The notes below the pieces were generated by a model. That model saw nothing but the letters and a program-made list of their open reading frames with translations, did not search any database and had not been told where the DNA came from. A stretch of 64,000 nucleotides of DNA from CALZFJ01 sp964459845 (GTDB lineage Bacteria > Bacteroidota > Bacteroidia > Bacteroidales > Muribaculaceae): positions 1 to 64,000 of the forward strand of contig CAYWOC010000005.1 in the NCBI GenBank assembly GCA_964459845.1, in the 5' to 3' direction. Shown in pieces: positions 7,836-15,730 of the stretch. Each line of letters begins with the position of its first letter. Position 1 is the stretch's first letter. A program made the position numbers and the translations under genes.

Positions 7836-9773
7836 ATGATAAACATAACTTTTCCAGATGGAAGTGTAAAGCAATTTGAGCAAGGTACAACTCCTTACCA
7901 GATTGCAGAAAGTATCAGTCCACGTCTTGCGCAAGACGTGCTGGCTGCTACTGTGAATGGTGAAGAATGGGATATCTCACGACCAATTTGTAGCGATGGG
8001 GAGATTAAACTGTTCAAGTGGGATGACGCAGAAGGCAAACATGCTTTCTGGCACACATCCGCACACTTGCTTGCTGAGGCACTTCAAGAACTTTACAAGG
8101 GCATACAATTCGGTATCGGCCCAGCTATTGAGAATGGTTTCTATTATGACATCGATCCGGGAGAAAACACTATCACAAGTGCCGATTTCCCAAAGATCGA
8201 AGCTAAGATGGCAGAACTTGCATCGAAGAAGGAACCAGTAGTAAGAAAGGACATTTCAAAAGCCGATGCGCTGAAGATGTTTGGCGACCGTGGTGAGACC
8301 TACAAGTGTGAGCTTATCAGCGAGCTTGAAGATGGTCACATCACCACATATACGCAAGGGGCGTTCACTGATTTGTGTAAGGGTCCTCACCTCGCAAACA
8401 CAGGCGCAATCAAGGCTATAAAGATATTGTCGCTTGCCGGAGCTTACTGGCGCGGCGACGAGAAACGCAAGCAGATGCTTCGTGTGTATGGCATCACATT
8501 CCCTAAGAAGAAGATGCTCGATGAATATCTTGCTATGCTTGAGGAAGCCAAGAAACGCGACCACCGCAAACTTGGCAAGGAGATGGAGCTGTTTGCGTTC
8601 TCGGCAAACGTCGGTCCTGGTCTTCCTTTGTGGCTGCCTAAGGGTGCTGCATTGCGCGACCGCCTTGAGCAATTCTTGCGCAAGATACAGAAGCGTTACG
8701 GCTACTTGCAGGTAATCACTCCGCACATCGGAAACAAGATGCTTTATGTGACATCGGGTCACTATGCTAAATACGGCAAGGATTCATTCCAGCCAATCCA
8801 TACTCCTGAAGAAGGTGAGGAATATTTCTTGAAACCAATGAACTGCCCTCACCACTGCGAGATTTACCGTGTGTCGCCACGCTCATATAAGGATCTTCCT
8901 TTGCGCTTCGCAGAATTTGGCACTGTGTACCGCTATGAGCAGAGCGGTGAGCTTCACGGACTGACTCGTGTGCGTGGCTTTACGCAAGATGATGCCCACA
9001 TATTCTGTACTCCTGATCAGCTTAAGGAGGAATTCTTGAAGGTGATGGATATAATCTTCTACATCTTCAAGGCTCTTGACTTCAAGAACTTCGAGGCTCA
9101 GATTTCATTGCGCGACCCGGAGCATAAAGAGAAATATGTGGGAAGCGACGAGAACTGGGAAAAGGCTGAGCGCGCTATCATTGAGGCTTGCAAGGAAAAA
9201 GGCTTGAATGCGCGCACCGAACTTGGCGAGGCTGCATTCTATGGACCTAAGCTTGACTTTATGGTTAAGGACGCAATAGGTCGCCGTTGGCAGCTCGGTA
9301 CAATACAAGTGGATTACAACCTACCGGAGCGATTCGGACTTGAATATACTGGAAGCGACAACCAGAAACATCGTCCTATCATGATTCACCGTGCGCCTTT
9401 CGGCTCAATGGAACGTTTCGTGGCGGTGCTTCTTGAACACACAGCCGGCAAGTTGCCATTGTGGCTCGCTCCAGATCAAGTGGTTGTGCTTCCTATCAGC
9501 GAGAAATACAACGATTATGCAAGAAGCGTAGTGTCTAAGCTCGCAGAAAAAGACATCCGTGCCTTTGTTGATGACCGAAACGAGAAAATCGGCAAGAAAA
9601 TCCGCGACAATGAGCTTAAGAGAATCCCTTATTTGCTCGTTGTAGGTGAGAAAGAAGCACAAAATGAGGAAGTTTCTGTAAGAAAACAGGGCGAAGGTGA
9701 TAAAGGTTCGCAAAAAATTGCTACCTTTGCAGACGATTTTGCTCGCGAAATTGAGAAAATGACAAACTTTTAA
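7836..9773 (+). CDS. thrS: Threonine--tRNA ligase
   Basis: Charges tRNA-Thr with threonine. From the ATG at 7836 the protein has 645 residues and starts MINITFPDGSVKQFE, the TGS domain. The frame is open 25 codons further upstream to 7761, but that leader is not family-like and lies over a promoter-like element. Seen in order: TGS domain, second additional domain with HTSAHLLAEAL, class II catalytic core with the zinc-binding NCPHHC motif, TRVRGFTQDDAHIF (motif 2) and HRAPFGSMERF (motif 3), then the anticodon-binding domain. It starts a translation cluster thrS-infC-rpmI-rplT, with infC 9 bases downstream. Confidence 0.97.
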   Translation: MINITFPDGSVKQFEQGTTPYQIAESISPRLAQDVLAATVNGEEWDISRPICSDGEIKLFKWDDAEGKHAFWHTSAHLLAEALQELYKGIQFGIGPAIENGFYYDIDPGENTITSADFPKIEAKMAELASKKEPVVRKDISKADALKMFGDRGETYKCELISELEDGHITTYTQGAFTDLCKGPHLANTGAIKAIKILSLAGAYWRGDEKRKQMLRVYGITFPKKKMLDEYLAMLEEAKKRDHRKLGKEMELFAFSANVGPGLPLWLPKGAALRDRLEQFLRKIQKRYGYLQVITPHIGNKMLYVTSGHYAKYGKDSFQPIHTPEEGEEYFLKPMNCPHHCEIYRVSPRSYKDLPLRFAEFGTVYRYEQSGELHGLTRVRGFTQDDAHIFCTPDQLKEEFLKVMDIIFYIFKALDFKNFEAQISLRDPEHKEKYVGSDENWEKAERAIIEACKEKGLNARTELGEAAFYGPKLDFMVKDAIGRRWQLGTIQVDYNLPERFGLEYTGSDNQKHRPIMIHRAPFGSMERFVAVLLEHTAGKLPLWLAPDQVVVLPISEKYNDYARSVVSKLAEKDIRAFVDDRNEKIGKKIRDNELKRIPYLLVVGEKEAQNEEVSVRKQGEGDKGSQKIATFADDFAREIEKMTNF

Positions 9774-9782
9774 TATAACTGA

Positions 9783-10415
9783 ATGGAGAAAAAACCATTA
9801 TGGACTGGCCCAAAGAGGCCTAACTTGAACAATAATAATCAAAATAACAACAATAACAACGTTCAAGGTAAAGCCAGAAGAGGCGATAGAGATAACAACA
9901 AGAAAGATGCTCATGCGATAAACGAGCATATTCGCGCAAAAGAGGTGAGACTCGTAGGCGATAACGTGGAGAACGGTATATTCAGTATCGGTCAGGCTAT
10001 GAAAATCGCCGATGATATGGGTCTTGACTTGATTGAAATCTCGCCAAACGCCGCACCGCCAGTTTGTCGCGTTCTTGATTATCAGAAGTTCCTTTATCAG
10101 CAGCGCAAGCGCTTGAAGGAACAGAAAGCGAAATCCACCAAGGTCGTAGTGAAAGAGATCAGATTCGGCCCTCAAACCGATGACCATGACTACAACTTCA
10201 AGTTGAAGCACGCTATGGGCTTCTTGAAAGATGGAGCAAAGGTGAAGGCGTATGTGTTCTTCCGCGGACGCTCAATCCTGTTCAAGGAACAAGGTGAAGT
10301 GCTGTTACTTCGCTTTGCAAACGACCTTGAGGAGTATGGCAAGGTAGAGCAGATGCCTGTACTTGAAGGAAAACGAATGATAATCATGCTTTCTCCAAAG
10401 AAGACAGGAAAGTGA
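9783..10415 (+). CDS. infC: Translation initiation factor IF-3
   Basis: Binds the 30S subunit and checks initiator tRNA and start codon. 210 residues from an ordinary ATG, nine bases after thrS. The core starts at about residue 45 (INEHIRAKEVRLVGD) with PPVCRVLDYQKF ending the N-domain, a lysine-rich linker, and the C-domain (VKEIRFGPQTDDHDY). The first 40 residues are an Asn-rich, basic extension (NNNNQNNNNNN) that looks disordered; longer N-termini are common in Bacteroidota IF-3. IF-3 autoregulation through a rare AUU start, known in enterobacteria, is not indicated here. Confidence 0.96.
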   Translation: MEKKPLWTGPKRPNLNNNNQNNNNNNVQGKARRGDRDNNKKDAHAINEHIRAKEVRLVGDNVENGIFSIGQAMKIADDMGLDLIEISPNAAPPVCRVLDYQKFLYQQRKRLKEQKAKSTKVVVKEIRFGPQTDDHDYNFKLKHAMGFLKDGAKVKAYVFFRGRSILFKEQGEVLLLRFANDLEEYGKVEQMPVLEGKRMIIMLSPKKTGK

Positions 10416-10470
10416 CAGGAAAAAAGTTTTCTCAACGTACTCTCGTGTATTAAAGAAAAAAAGCAGAAGT

Positions 10471-10500
10471 GAGTCTCAGGCTCGTAAGTGCCTGAGCTCC
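10471..10500 (+). promoter_or_regulatory. Stem-loop in the infC-rpmI spacer
   Basis: CTCAGGC (10475-10481) pairs with GCCTGAG (10490-10496) around an 8-base loop; the stem extends through GAG/CTC with one bulged T. There is no T run, so it is not a plain terminator. Its place before rpmI-rplT suggests an mRNA structure used for processing or for L20-type autogenous control; that role is inferred. Confidence 0.45.
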
Positions 10501-10535
10501 ATTGTTAAATCAAAATAATATTTAAAAGTAAAAAA

Positions 10536-10733
10536 ATGGCAAAGATTAAGACTAATTCCGGTGCCAAAAAGAGGTTCGCCCTTACCGGATCAGGAAAGAT
10601 CAAAAGAAAACATGCTTTTAAGAGCCACATTCTGACAAAGAAGACTAAAAAGCAGAAAAGAAATCTGGGTCACTTCAGCATCGTAGAGAGCTGCGACCGT
10701 GGTAATGTTAAGAAATTGCTTGCAATGAAATAA
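10536..10733 (+). CDS. rpmI: 50S ribosomal protein L35
   Basis: 65 residues, very basic, with the family start MAKIKTNSGAKKRFALTGSG and the HILTKKTKKQKRNL segment. Component of the large ribosomal subunit. It sits between infC and rplT as in most bacteria, 120 bases after infC with a stem-loop in between. Confidence 0.97.
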   Translation: MAKIKTNSGAKKRFALTGSGKIKRKHAFKSHILTKKTKKQKRNLGHFSIVESCDRGNVKKLLAMK

Positions 10734-10862
10734 CATTGACCGCCCGAAGTGGTGTCAAATTTTTTATGTTTTAAATTTTCGTGATTTTAATTTTTAAGTA
10801 CTAACCGAATGTTTAGCCTAAAAGAGCAAGTGAGCCGCTAACATTCAAAAAAAATTAAGAAA

Positions 10863-11213
10863 ATGCCAAGATCAGTAAATCATGTTGCTTCAAGAGCACG
10901 TAGAAAAAAAATCTTAAAACTTACAAGAGGTTATTACGGAAGCCGTAAGAACGTTTGGACCGTTGCCAAGAACACTTGGGAAAAAGGTTTGACTTACGCA
11001 TACCGTGACAGAAAGAACAAGAAGCGTAACTTCCGCGCATTGTGGATTCAACGTATCAATGCCGCTGCACGCCTTGAGGATCTTTCTTACTCGAAGTTGA
11101 TGGGCTTGATTCACAAAGCAGGTATCGAAATCAACCGCAAGGTTCTTGCCGATCTCGCTATGAACAATCCAGCAGCTTTCAAGGCAATCGTTGATAAAGT
11201 AAAGAACGCTTAA
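10863..11213 (+). CDS. rplT: 50S ribosomal protein L20
   Basis: 116 residues, basic, starting MPRSVNHVASRARRKKILKL with the GYYGSRKN motif that is nearly invariant in L20. Binds 23S rRNA early in large-subunit assembly and in several bacteria represses its own operon. Last gene of the thrS-infC-rpmI-rplT cluster; a GC-rich hairpin follows. Confidence 0.97.
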   Translation: MPRSVNHVASRARRKKILKLTRGYYGSRKNVWTVAKNTWEKGLTYAYRDRKNKKRNFRALWIQRINAAARLEDLSYSKLMGLIHKAGIEINRKVLADLAMNNPAAFKAIVDKVKNA

Positions 11214-11255
11214 TAGGGATTCCTTTTAGGCGTAGCATATTATAGCAACGAAACA

Positions 11256-11294
11256 CAAGCCGCCATTTCGCATATTTTGCGATTTGGCGGCTTG
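11256..11294 (+). terminator. Terminator-like hairpin after rplT
   Basis: CAAGCCGCCA (11256-11265) pairs with TGGCGGCTTG (11285-11294), with a nested TCGCA/TGCGA stem in the loop. No clear T run follows, so it may slow or end transcription or protect the 3' end of the mRNA. Confidence 0.6.
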
Positions 11295-11457
11295 CTGCAT
11301 CTATATTGTGGTGGCTATTCTGGGATGCCTCGTAACGCCCGGAAGGCTATAGTACTCGAAGATTACAAAGTGTTCAGAAGTCTGGCGGTTGGCTGAATGT
11401 GCGATTGTCTGAGTTCTAATGCGTATGAAAAGTAGTCAAAAAATTAGTGGGGTGGGG

Positions 11458-11488
11458 TTGATATATCGGGAAATAATCATTAACTTTG
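11458..11488 (+). promoter_or_regulatory. Promoter for dnaN
   Basis: TTG (11458-11460), 20-base spacer, TAACTTTG (11481-11488): exact match to the Bacteroidota promoter form. It leaves a 5' leader of roughly 80 bases before dnaN. Confidence 0.75.
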
Positions 11489-11572
11489 TAAATTGAAGTA
11501 AGTGTAGGCTGGCGGCACTTGTCGCAAGTGCGCTTATGTGTTGTGTAACAGAAAAATAAAAACTTTGATTAT

Positions 11573-12688
11573 ATGAAATTTAATGTTCCAAGTAAATTGT
11601 TATTTACTCATCTGTCAGCGTTGAGCAAAGTCGTAAATTCAAAAAATACGATTTCGATTCTTGATAACTTTTTGTTCACATTGAGTGGTGACAATGTGGT
11701 GATTACCGGCAGTGACCAAGAAACCACGATGACCACAACAATTGAGGTGCTTGACGCAGAGGGCGAAGGCGCGTTTGCGGTGAATGTGAAGAATCTTCTT
11801 GACCTGTTGAAAGAGCTGCCCGACCAGCCTCTTGCATTTGAAATCGACGACCGCCGCTTCGAGATAACATTGTTCTACCAGAACGGTAAATATAATTTCA
11901 CTGGAATCGACGGAAAAGAATTTCCGCAACGTGAAGAGAGCAATGAGCCTCAGCACACATTCACATTACCTGCGACCGAGGTGAAGAAAGGCATCGAGAA
12001 GACCATCTTTGCAGTGGGACAGGAGGAGATTCGCCGCATAATGATGGGTATTCTTTGGGATATTAAGCCTGATATGATAACTTTTGTGGCTTCTGACACG
12101 CACAAGCTCGTGCGCTATCAGGACAAGCGGGTTAATGCCGGCATTGAGGCTTCTTTCATATTGCCTACCAAGCCAGCTTCCATTCTCAACAATATCCTTG
12201 CTAAGAACGAGGGCGAAGTGAAGATAACATTCGACTCAAAGAGCGCGACTTTCGAGCTTGATGAATATACATTGAATTGCCGTTTCATCAACGGAAAATA
12301 TCCTAACTATAATTCGGTGATTCCGCAAGGGAATCCATATAAGCTGTCGGTGGACCGCGTGTCGCTGCTGAATGCGATACGCCGTGTGTCGGTGTTCGCA
12401 AGCACTGGCGGACTTGTGAAGCTTGACCTTCAAGACAATGTTGTGATGCTCAGAACGCAAGATGTGGATTTCGCCACATCTGCCGAGGAAAGCCTGAGCT
12501 GCGATTACCAAGGCGAGACTATGACCATAGGTTTCAACGACACCAAGATTATAGAAATTCTCAACAACATCGATTCAGACACAATCACAATCATGCTCTC
12601 CGACCCCTCGCGTGCGGGAGTCTTCTTGCCCGACACCCAAGAGGAGGGCGAGGATTTACTCGTGTTGCTGATGCCGATGATGATTTAA
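11573..12688 (+). CDS. dnaN: DNA polymerase III beta sliding clamp
   Basis: 371 residues, normal clamp length, made of three similar domains. Starts MKFNVPSKLLFTHLSALSKV; the segment VASDTHKLVRYQDKRV and the C-terminus LLVLLMPMMI, the usual partner-binding end of beta clamps, are visible. Forms a ring on DNA that tethers polymerase III and repair enzymes. Here it is not beside dnaA but precedes a DnaQ-like exonuclease gene by 82 bases, so clamp and proofreading-type nuclease may be co-expressed. It has its own strong promoter. Confidence 0.97.
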   Translation: MKFNVPSKLLFTHLSALSKVVNSKNTISILDNFLFTLSGDNVVITGSDQETTMTTTIEVLDAEGEGAFAVNVKNLLDLLKELPDQPLAFEIDDRRFEITLFYQNGKYNFTGIDGKEFPQREESNEPQHTFTLPATEVKKGIEKTIFAVGQEEIRRIMMGILWDIKPDMITFVASDTHKLVRYQDKRVNAGIEASFILPTKPASILNNILAKNEGEVKITFDSKSATFELDEYTLNCRFINGKYPNYNSVIPQGNPYKLSVDRVSLLNAIRRVSVFASTGGLVKLDLQDNVVMLRTQDVDFATSAEESLSCDYQGETMTIGFNDTKIIEILNNIDSDTITIMLSDPSRAGVFLPDTQEEGEDLLVLLMPMMI

Positions 12689-12770
12689 TCTGTCGAAAAG
12701 CTAAGACAGGAAGTATCATATAAGCAAAGAGACAGAAGAATTTGCATATTTTATTCAAAACTCAGAAATA

Positions 12771-13532
12771 ATGGATTTGAAACTAAAGAATCCACTGATA
12801 TTTTTCGACCTTGAGACTACTGGAGTGAATCCGTCGAAAGATAAAATTGTGGAGATTTCATATATAAAAGTTTTTCCTAACGGGACGGAGGAGTCAAAGA
12901 CGATAAGAGTGAATCCCGGATGCCATATACCCGAGGAGGCTACAGCTATACATCACATCACCGATGATGACGTGAAGAGCTGCCCGACATTCAAGGCTGT
13001 GGCAAAGGACATAAGCCGAGCTTTCGAGGGGTGTGACATAGCCGGTTTCAATAGCAACCGCTTCGACCTTCCGCTGCTTGTGGAGGAACTCCTGAATGCA
13101 GGGGTGAATGTGGATTTCTCGAAGAAGAAATTTATAGATGTGCAGACTATTTTCCACAAGATGGAGCAGCGCACACTTTCTGCCGCATACAAATTCTACT
13201 GCGGCAAGAATCTCGACGACGCACATTCGGCAAATGCCGATACGCGTGCCACATATGAGGTGCTGAAAGCACAACTCGACCATTACCCTACGCTCCAGAA
13301 CGATGTGGATTTTCTGAGCGCATTCTCGTCGCAGACCAACAAGGTGGATTTTGCGGGCAGAATCGTGAAGAACGATGCCGGAGTGGAGGTGTTCAATTTC
13401 GGTCAGCATAAGGGCAAGCCTGTAGCAGACGTGTTCCGTCAGTTCCCTAATTATTACGACTGGATGATGCACAGCGATTTCCCGCAGGACACGAAGAATG
13501 TAATAACCAAAATAAAATTACGTTGTATATAA
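12771..13532 (+). CDS. DnaQ-like 3'-5' exonuclease (DEDDh)
   Basis: 253 residues. The N-terminal domain carries all DEDDh residues: D13 and E15 (FFDLETTG), D99 (NRFDLPLL), H152 and D157 (AHSANADTRA). This is the fold of the polymerase III epsilon proofreading subunit, which removes mispaired 3' ends. The C-terminal part (about 205-253) has FNFGQHKGKPVADVFRQFP, a small DUF3820-like module found in Bacteroidota members of this family. The 3' end overlaps the open frame of coaBC but not its likely start. It could act as the replisome epsilon subunit or as a separate exonuclease; position after dnaN favours replication. Confidence 0.88.
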   Translation: MDLKLKNPLIFFDLETTGVNPSKDKIVEISYIKVFPNGTEESKTIRVNPGCHIPEEATAIHHITDDDVKSCPTFKAVAKDISRAFEGCDIAGFNSNRFDLPLLVEELLNAGVNVDFSKKKFIDVQTIFHKMEQRTLSAAYKFYCGKNLDDAHSANADTRATYEVLKAQLDHYPTLQNDVDFLSAFSSQTNKVDFAGRIVKNDAGVEVFNFGQHKGKPVADVFRQFPNYYDWMMHSDFPQDTKNVITKIKLRCI

Positions 13533-13573
13533 ATACGGCACACGAAAAAGCAAACAAAAAACACTCGCATAAA

Positions 13574-14782
13574 ATGACGATGAAAGGAAAGAAAATAATT
13601 CTGGGAATTTGTGGCGGCATTGCTGCCTATAAGTCGGTGTATCTGCTTCGTCTGCTTATCAAGGCAGGAGCCGAGGTGCAGGTGGTGATAACGCCGTCGG
13701 GCAAGGAGTTTATCACTCCTGTCACACTTTCATCGTTGAGCGGCAAGCCGGTAATCAGCGAATTTTTCACGGCAAACACCGGAAGCTGGAACAGCCATGT
13801 GGATTTGGGACTTTGGGCAGATGCTATGATAATAGCTCCAGCCACGGCATCAACTATAGGCAAGATGGCGAATGGCATTGCCGACAATATGCTTGTCACA
13901 ACATATCTTTCGTCGAAATGCCCAGTGTTTGTGGCTCCAGCCATGGACTTGGATATGTTTGCGCATCCAAGCACAAGGCGCAATCTCGACTTGCTGCGCA
14001 GCTACGGCAACCACATCATTGAGCCGGCAAGCGGAGAATTGGCAAGCCACCTTGTGGGAAAGGGCAGAATGGAAGAGCCGGAGAACATCGTTAAGGTGCT
14101 TGAGGATTTTTTCGGTAAGGCGCAAGACCTCGCCGGAAAGACCGTAATGATAACAGCCGGACCCACATACGAGAAAATAGACCCTGTGAGATTCATAGGC
14201 AACTACTCTTCGGGGAAAATGGGATTTGCAATTGCCGAAGAATGTGCCAGTCGAGGTGCTGAAGTAATCTTGATAAGCGGACCTGTGACGTTGAAGACCG
14301 GGAACAAGGGAATAAAGCGCATAGACGTGGAGTCGGCGCAAGAGATGCTTGCTGCATCGCAAGATGCGTTTCCCCGCAGCGATGTGGCTATAATGTGTGC
14401 CGCTGTGGCTGATTATTGTGTTGAGAATGTGGCAGAGAGCAAGATAAAGCGCGAGAAAGACGAAATACCGGTAATGCGACTGAAGAAAAATCCTGATATA
14501 GCCGCCACGCTCGGCAAGGAGAAGACCGGCAAGCAACTGCTTGTGGGATTTGCCCTTGAAACCGACAATGAGATAGAAAACGCTAAAGCGAAAATCGAGA
14601 AGAAGAATCTCGACTTCATAGTACTCAACTCTCTGCGCGACAAAAACGCCGGATTCAGTACCGACACAAATAAGGTGACAATAATTGCGCGGAACGGCGA
14701 CACTAAGGCTTATGAACTTAAACCGAAGACGCTTGTGGCGCGTGACATCGTGGATGTGATAGCCGAAAAATTATCGAAATGA
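13574..14782 (+). CDS. coaBC: Phosphopantothenoylcysteine synthetase/decarboxylase
   Basis: Bifunctional coenzyme A enzyme: joins cysteine to 4'-phosphopantothenate (CoaB) and decarboxylates the product (CoaC). About 402 residues from the ATG at 13574; a second ATG at 13580 is equally plausible. The frame is open back to 13523, inside the upstream gene, but the family start GKKIILGICGGIAAYKS argues for 13574 or 13580. N-terminal flavin domain with the APAMDLDMF motif (PAMN-like in the family), then the synthetase domain with ITAGPTYEKIDPVRFIGNYSSGKMG and the KIKRE/LKKNPDI segment. Its stop overlaps the next start (ATGA). coaE, the last step, lies 6 kb away. Confidence 0.95.
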   Translation: MTMKGKKIILGICGGIAAYKSVYLLRLLIKAGAEVQVVITPSGKEFITPVTLSSLSGKPVISEFFTANTGSWNSHVDLGLWADAMIIAPATASTIGKMANGIADNMLVTTYLSSKCPVFVAPAMDLDMFAHPSTRRNLDLLRSYGNHIIEPASGELASHLVGKGRMEEPENIVKVLEDFFGKAQDLAGKTVMITAGPTYEKIDPVRFIGNYSSGKMGFAIAEECASRGAEVILISGPVTLKTGNKGIKRIDVESAQEMLAASQDAFPRSDVAIMCAAVADYCVENVAESKIKREKDEIPVMRLKKNPDIAATLGKEKTGKQLLVGFALETDNEIENAKAKIEKKNLDFIVLNSLRDKNAGFSTDTNKVTIIARNGDTKAYELKPKTLVARDIVDVIAEKLSK

Positions 14783-15699
14783 TGAATGCCGCTTGTCGAT
14801 ACATATTATCCTTTTTGCTATTGACCCTTGGCATATTATGCGCAAAAAGTCAAGAGCTGAATTGTACTGTAGAGATAAACAGCGACCAGATACAGAACAG
14901 CTCTAAAGAGGTGTTTAAGACGCTTCAGCAGGCAATAGCTGAATATATGAACACCAACAAGTGGACTGATGCTCAATTCGGCTCTAACGAGAAGATAGAG
15001 TGCAAGCTGTATTTCACAATAAAGTCATATAACGACAATGCAATGTCGGGCGACCTGCAAGTGCAGTCGAGCCGACCGGTGTATAACAGCTCATACACCA
15101 CCACGGTCATAAATTTTAAGGACACCAAAGTGGATTTCACATATCAGGAGAATGAGCCGCTTGTGCTTTCTGAAGTGACGATGGAGAGCAACCTTACAGC
15201 CATATTGAACTTCTACGCCTATATGATAATAGCTATGGACTTCGACACATTCTCGCTGAACGGCGGAACTCCATATTATGAGAAGGCGGCAAATGTGGTG
15301 AGGCTGGCGCAAAGCTCTGGCGAAAGCGGATGGAAGGCTTTTGAGGACACAAAGAACCGCAGTGCTGTGCTTAGCGCATTTACAGATGCTGCAACCAGCG
15401 GCATCCGCACCGTGCTGTATAACTATCACCGCCGCGGACTTGACGAAATGGCTCTTAGTGTGGATAAGGGACGGGCTATGGTGACATCAATGATTGAAGA
15501 ACTTAAGAAGGTGGCGGATGTGGCTCCTATGAGCGTGTGCTTGTCGATGTTCAAAGACGCTAAGCTCGATGAACTCGTGAATATATATTCCAAAGCGGGG
15601 ACTTCCGAGAAAGACAAGGTGTATGAACTGATTTATCCATTGTATCCCACCGAGCAGGAACGCTTGAAGAAGATAAAAGAGGTGAGCAACGACAACTAA
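14779..15699 (+). CDS. DUF4835 family protein (PorD-like)
   Basis: 306 residues with a signal peptide (about 1-25, ending CAKSQ). It matches the Bacteroidota family DUF4835, which is linked to the type IX secretion system under the name PorD; I rely on memory for that name. The start overlaps the coaBC stop by four bases, so the two are translationally coupled, and recN follows: coaBC-DUF4835-recN is a common Bacteroidota order. Predicted periplasmic. The secretion link fits the T9SS-tailed protease at 38.3 kb. Confidence 0.8.
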   Translation: MMNAACRYILSFLLLTLGILCAKSQELNCTVEINSDQIQNSSKEVFKTLQQAIAEYMNTNKWTDAQFGSNEKIECKLYFTIKSYNDNAMSGDLQVQSSRPVYNSSYTTTVINFKDTKVDFTYQENEPLVLSEVTMESNLTAILNFYAYMIIAMDFDTFSLNGGTPYYEKAANVVRLAQSSGESGWKAFEDTKNRSAVLSAFTDAATSGIRTVLYNYHRRGLDEMALSVDKGRAMVTSMIEELKKVADVAPMSVCLSMFKDAKLDELVNIYSKAGTSEKDKVYELIYPLYPTEQERLKKIKEVSNDN

Positions 15700-15730
15700 A
15701 CAGCTAACACTGAAAAAAGAGGGCAGGGCT

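Larger units (their letters stand above)
11214..11572. other. Intergenic region between rplT and dnaN
   Basis: No gene is seen in these 359 bases. It holds a hairpin behind rplT and a well-formed promoter for dnaN, both listed separately. The middle part (about 11300-11450) shows nothing recognised. Confidence 0.6.

Noticed and set aside
13850..14536. 228-codon minus-strand ORF opposite coaBC
   Set aside because: The opposite strand holds all CoaBC motifs; this frame has none.
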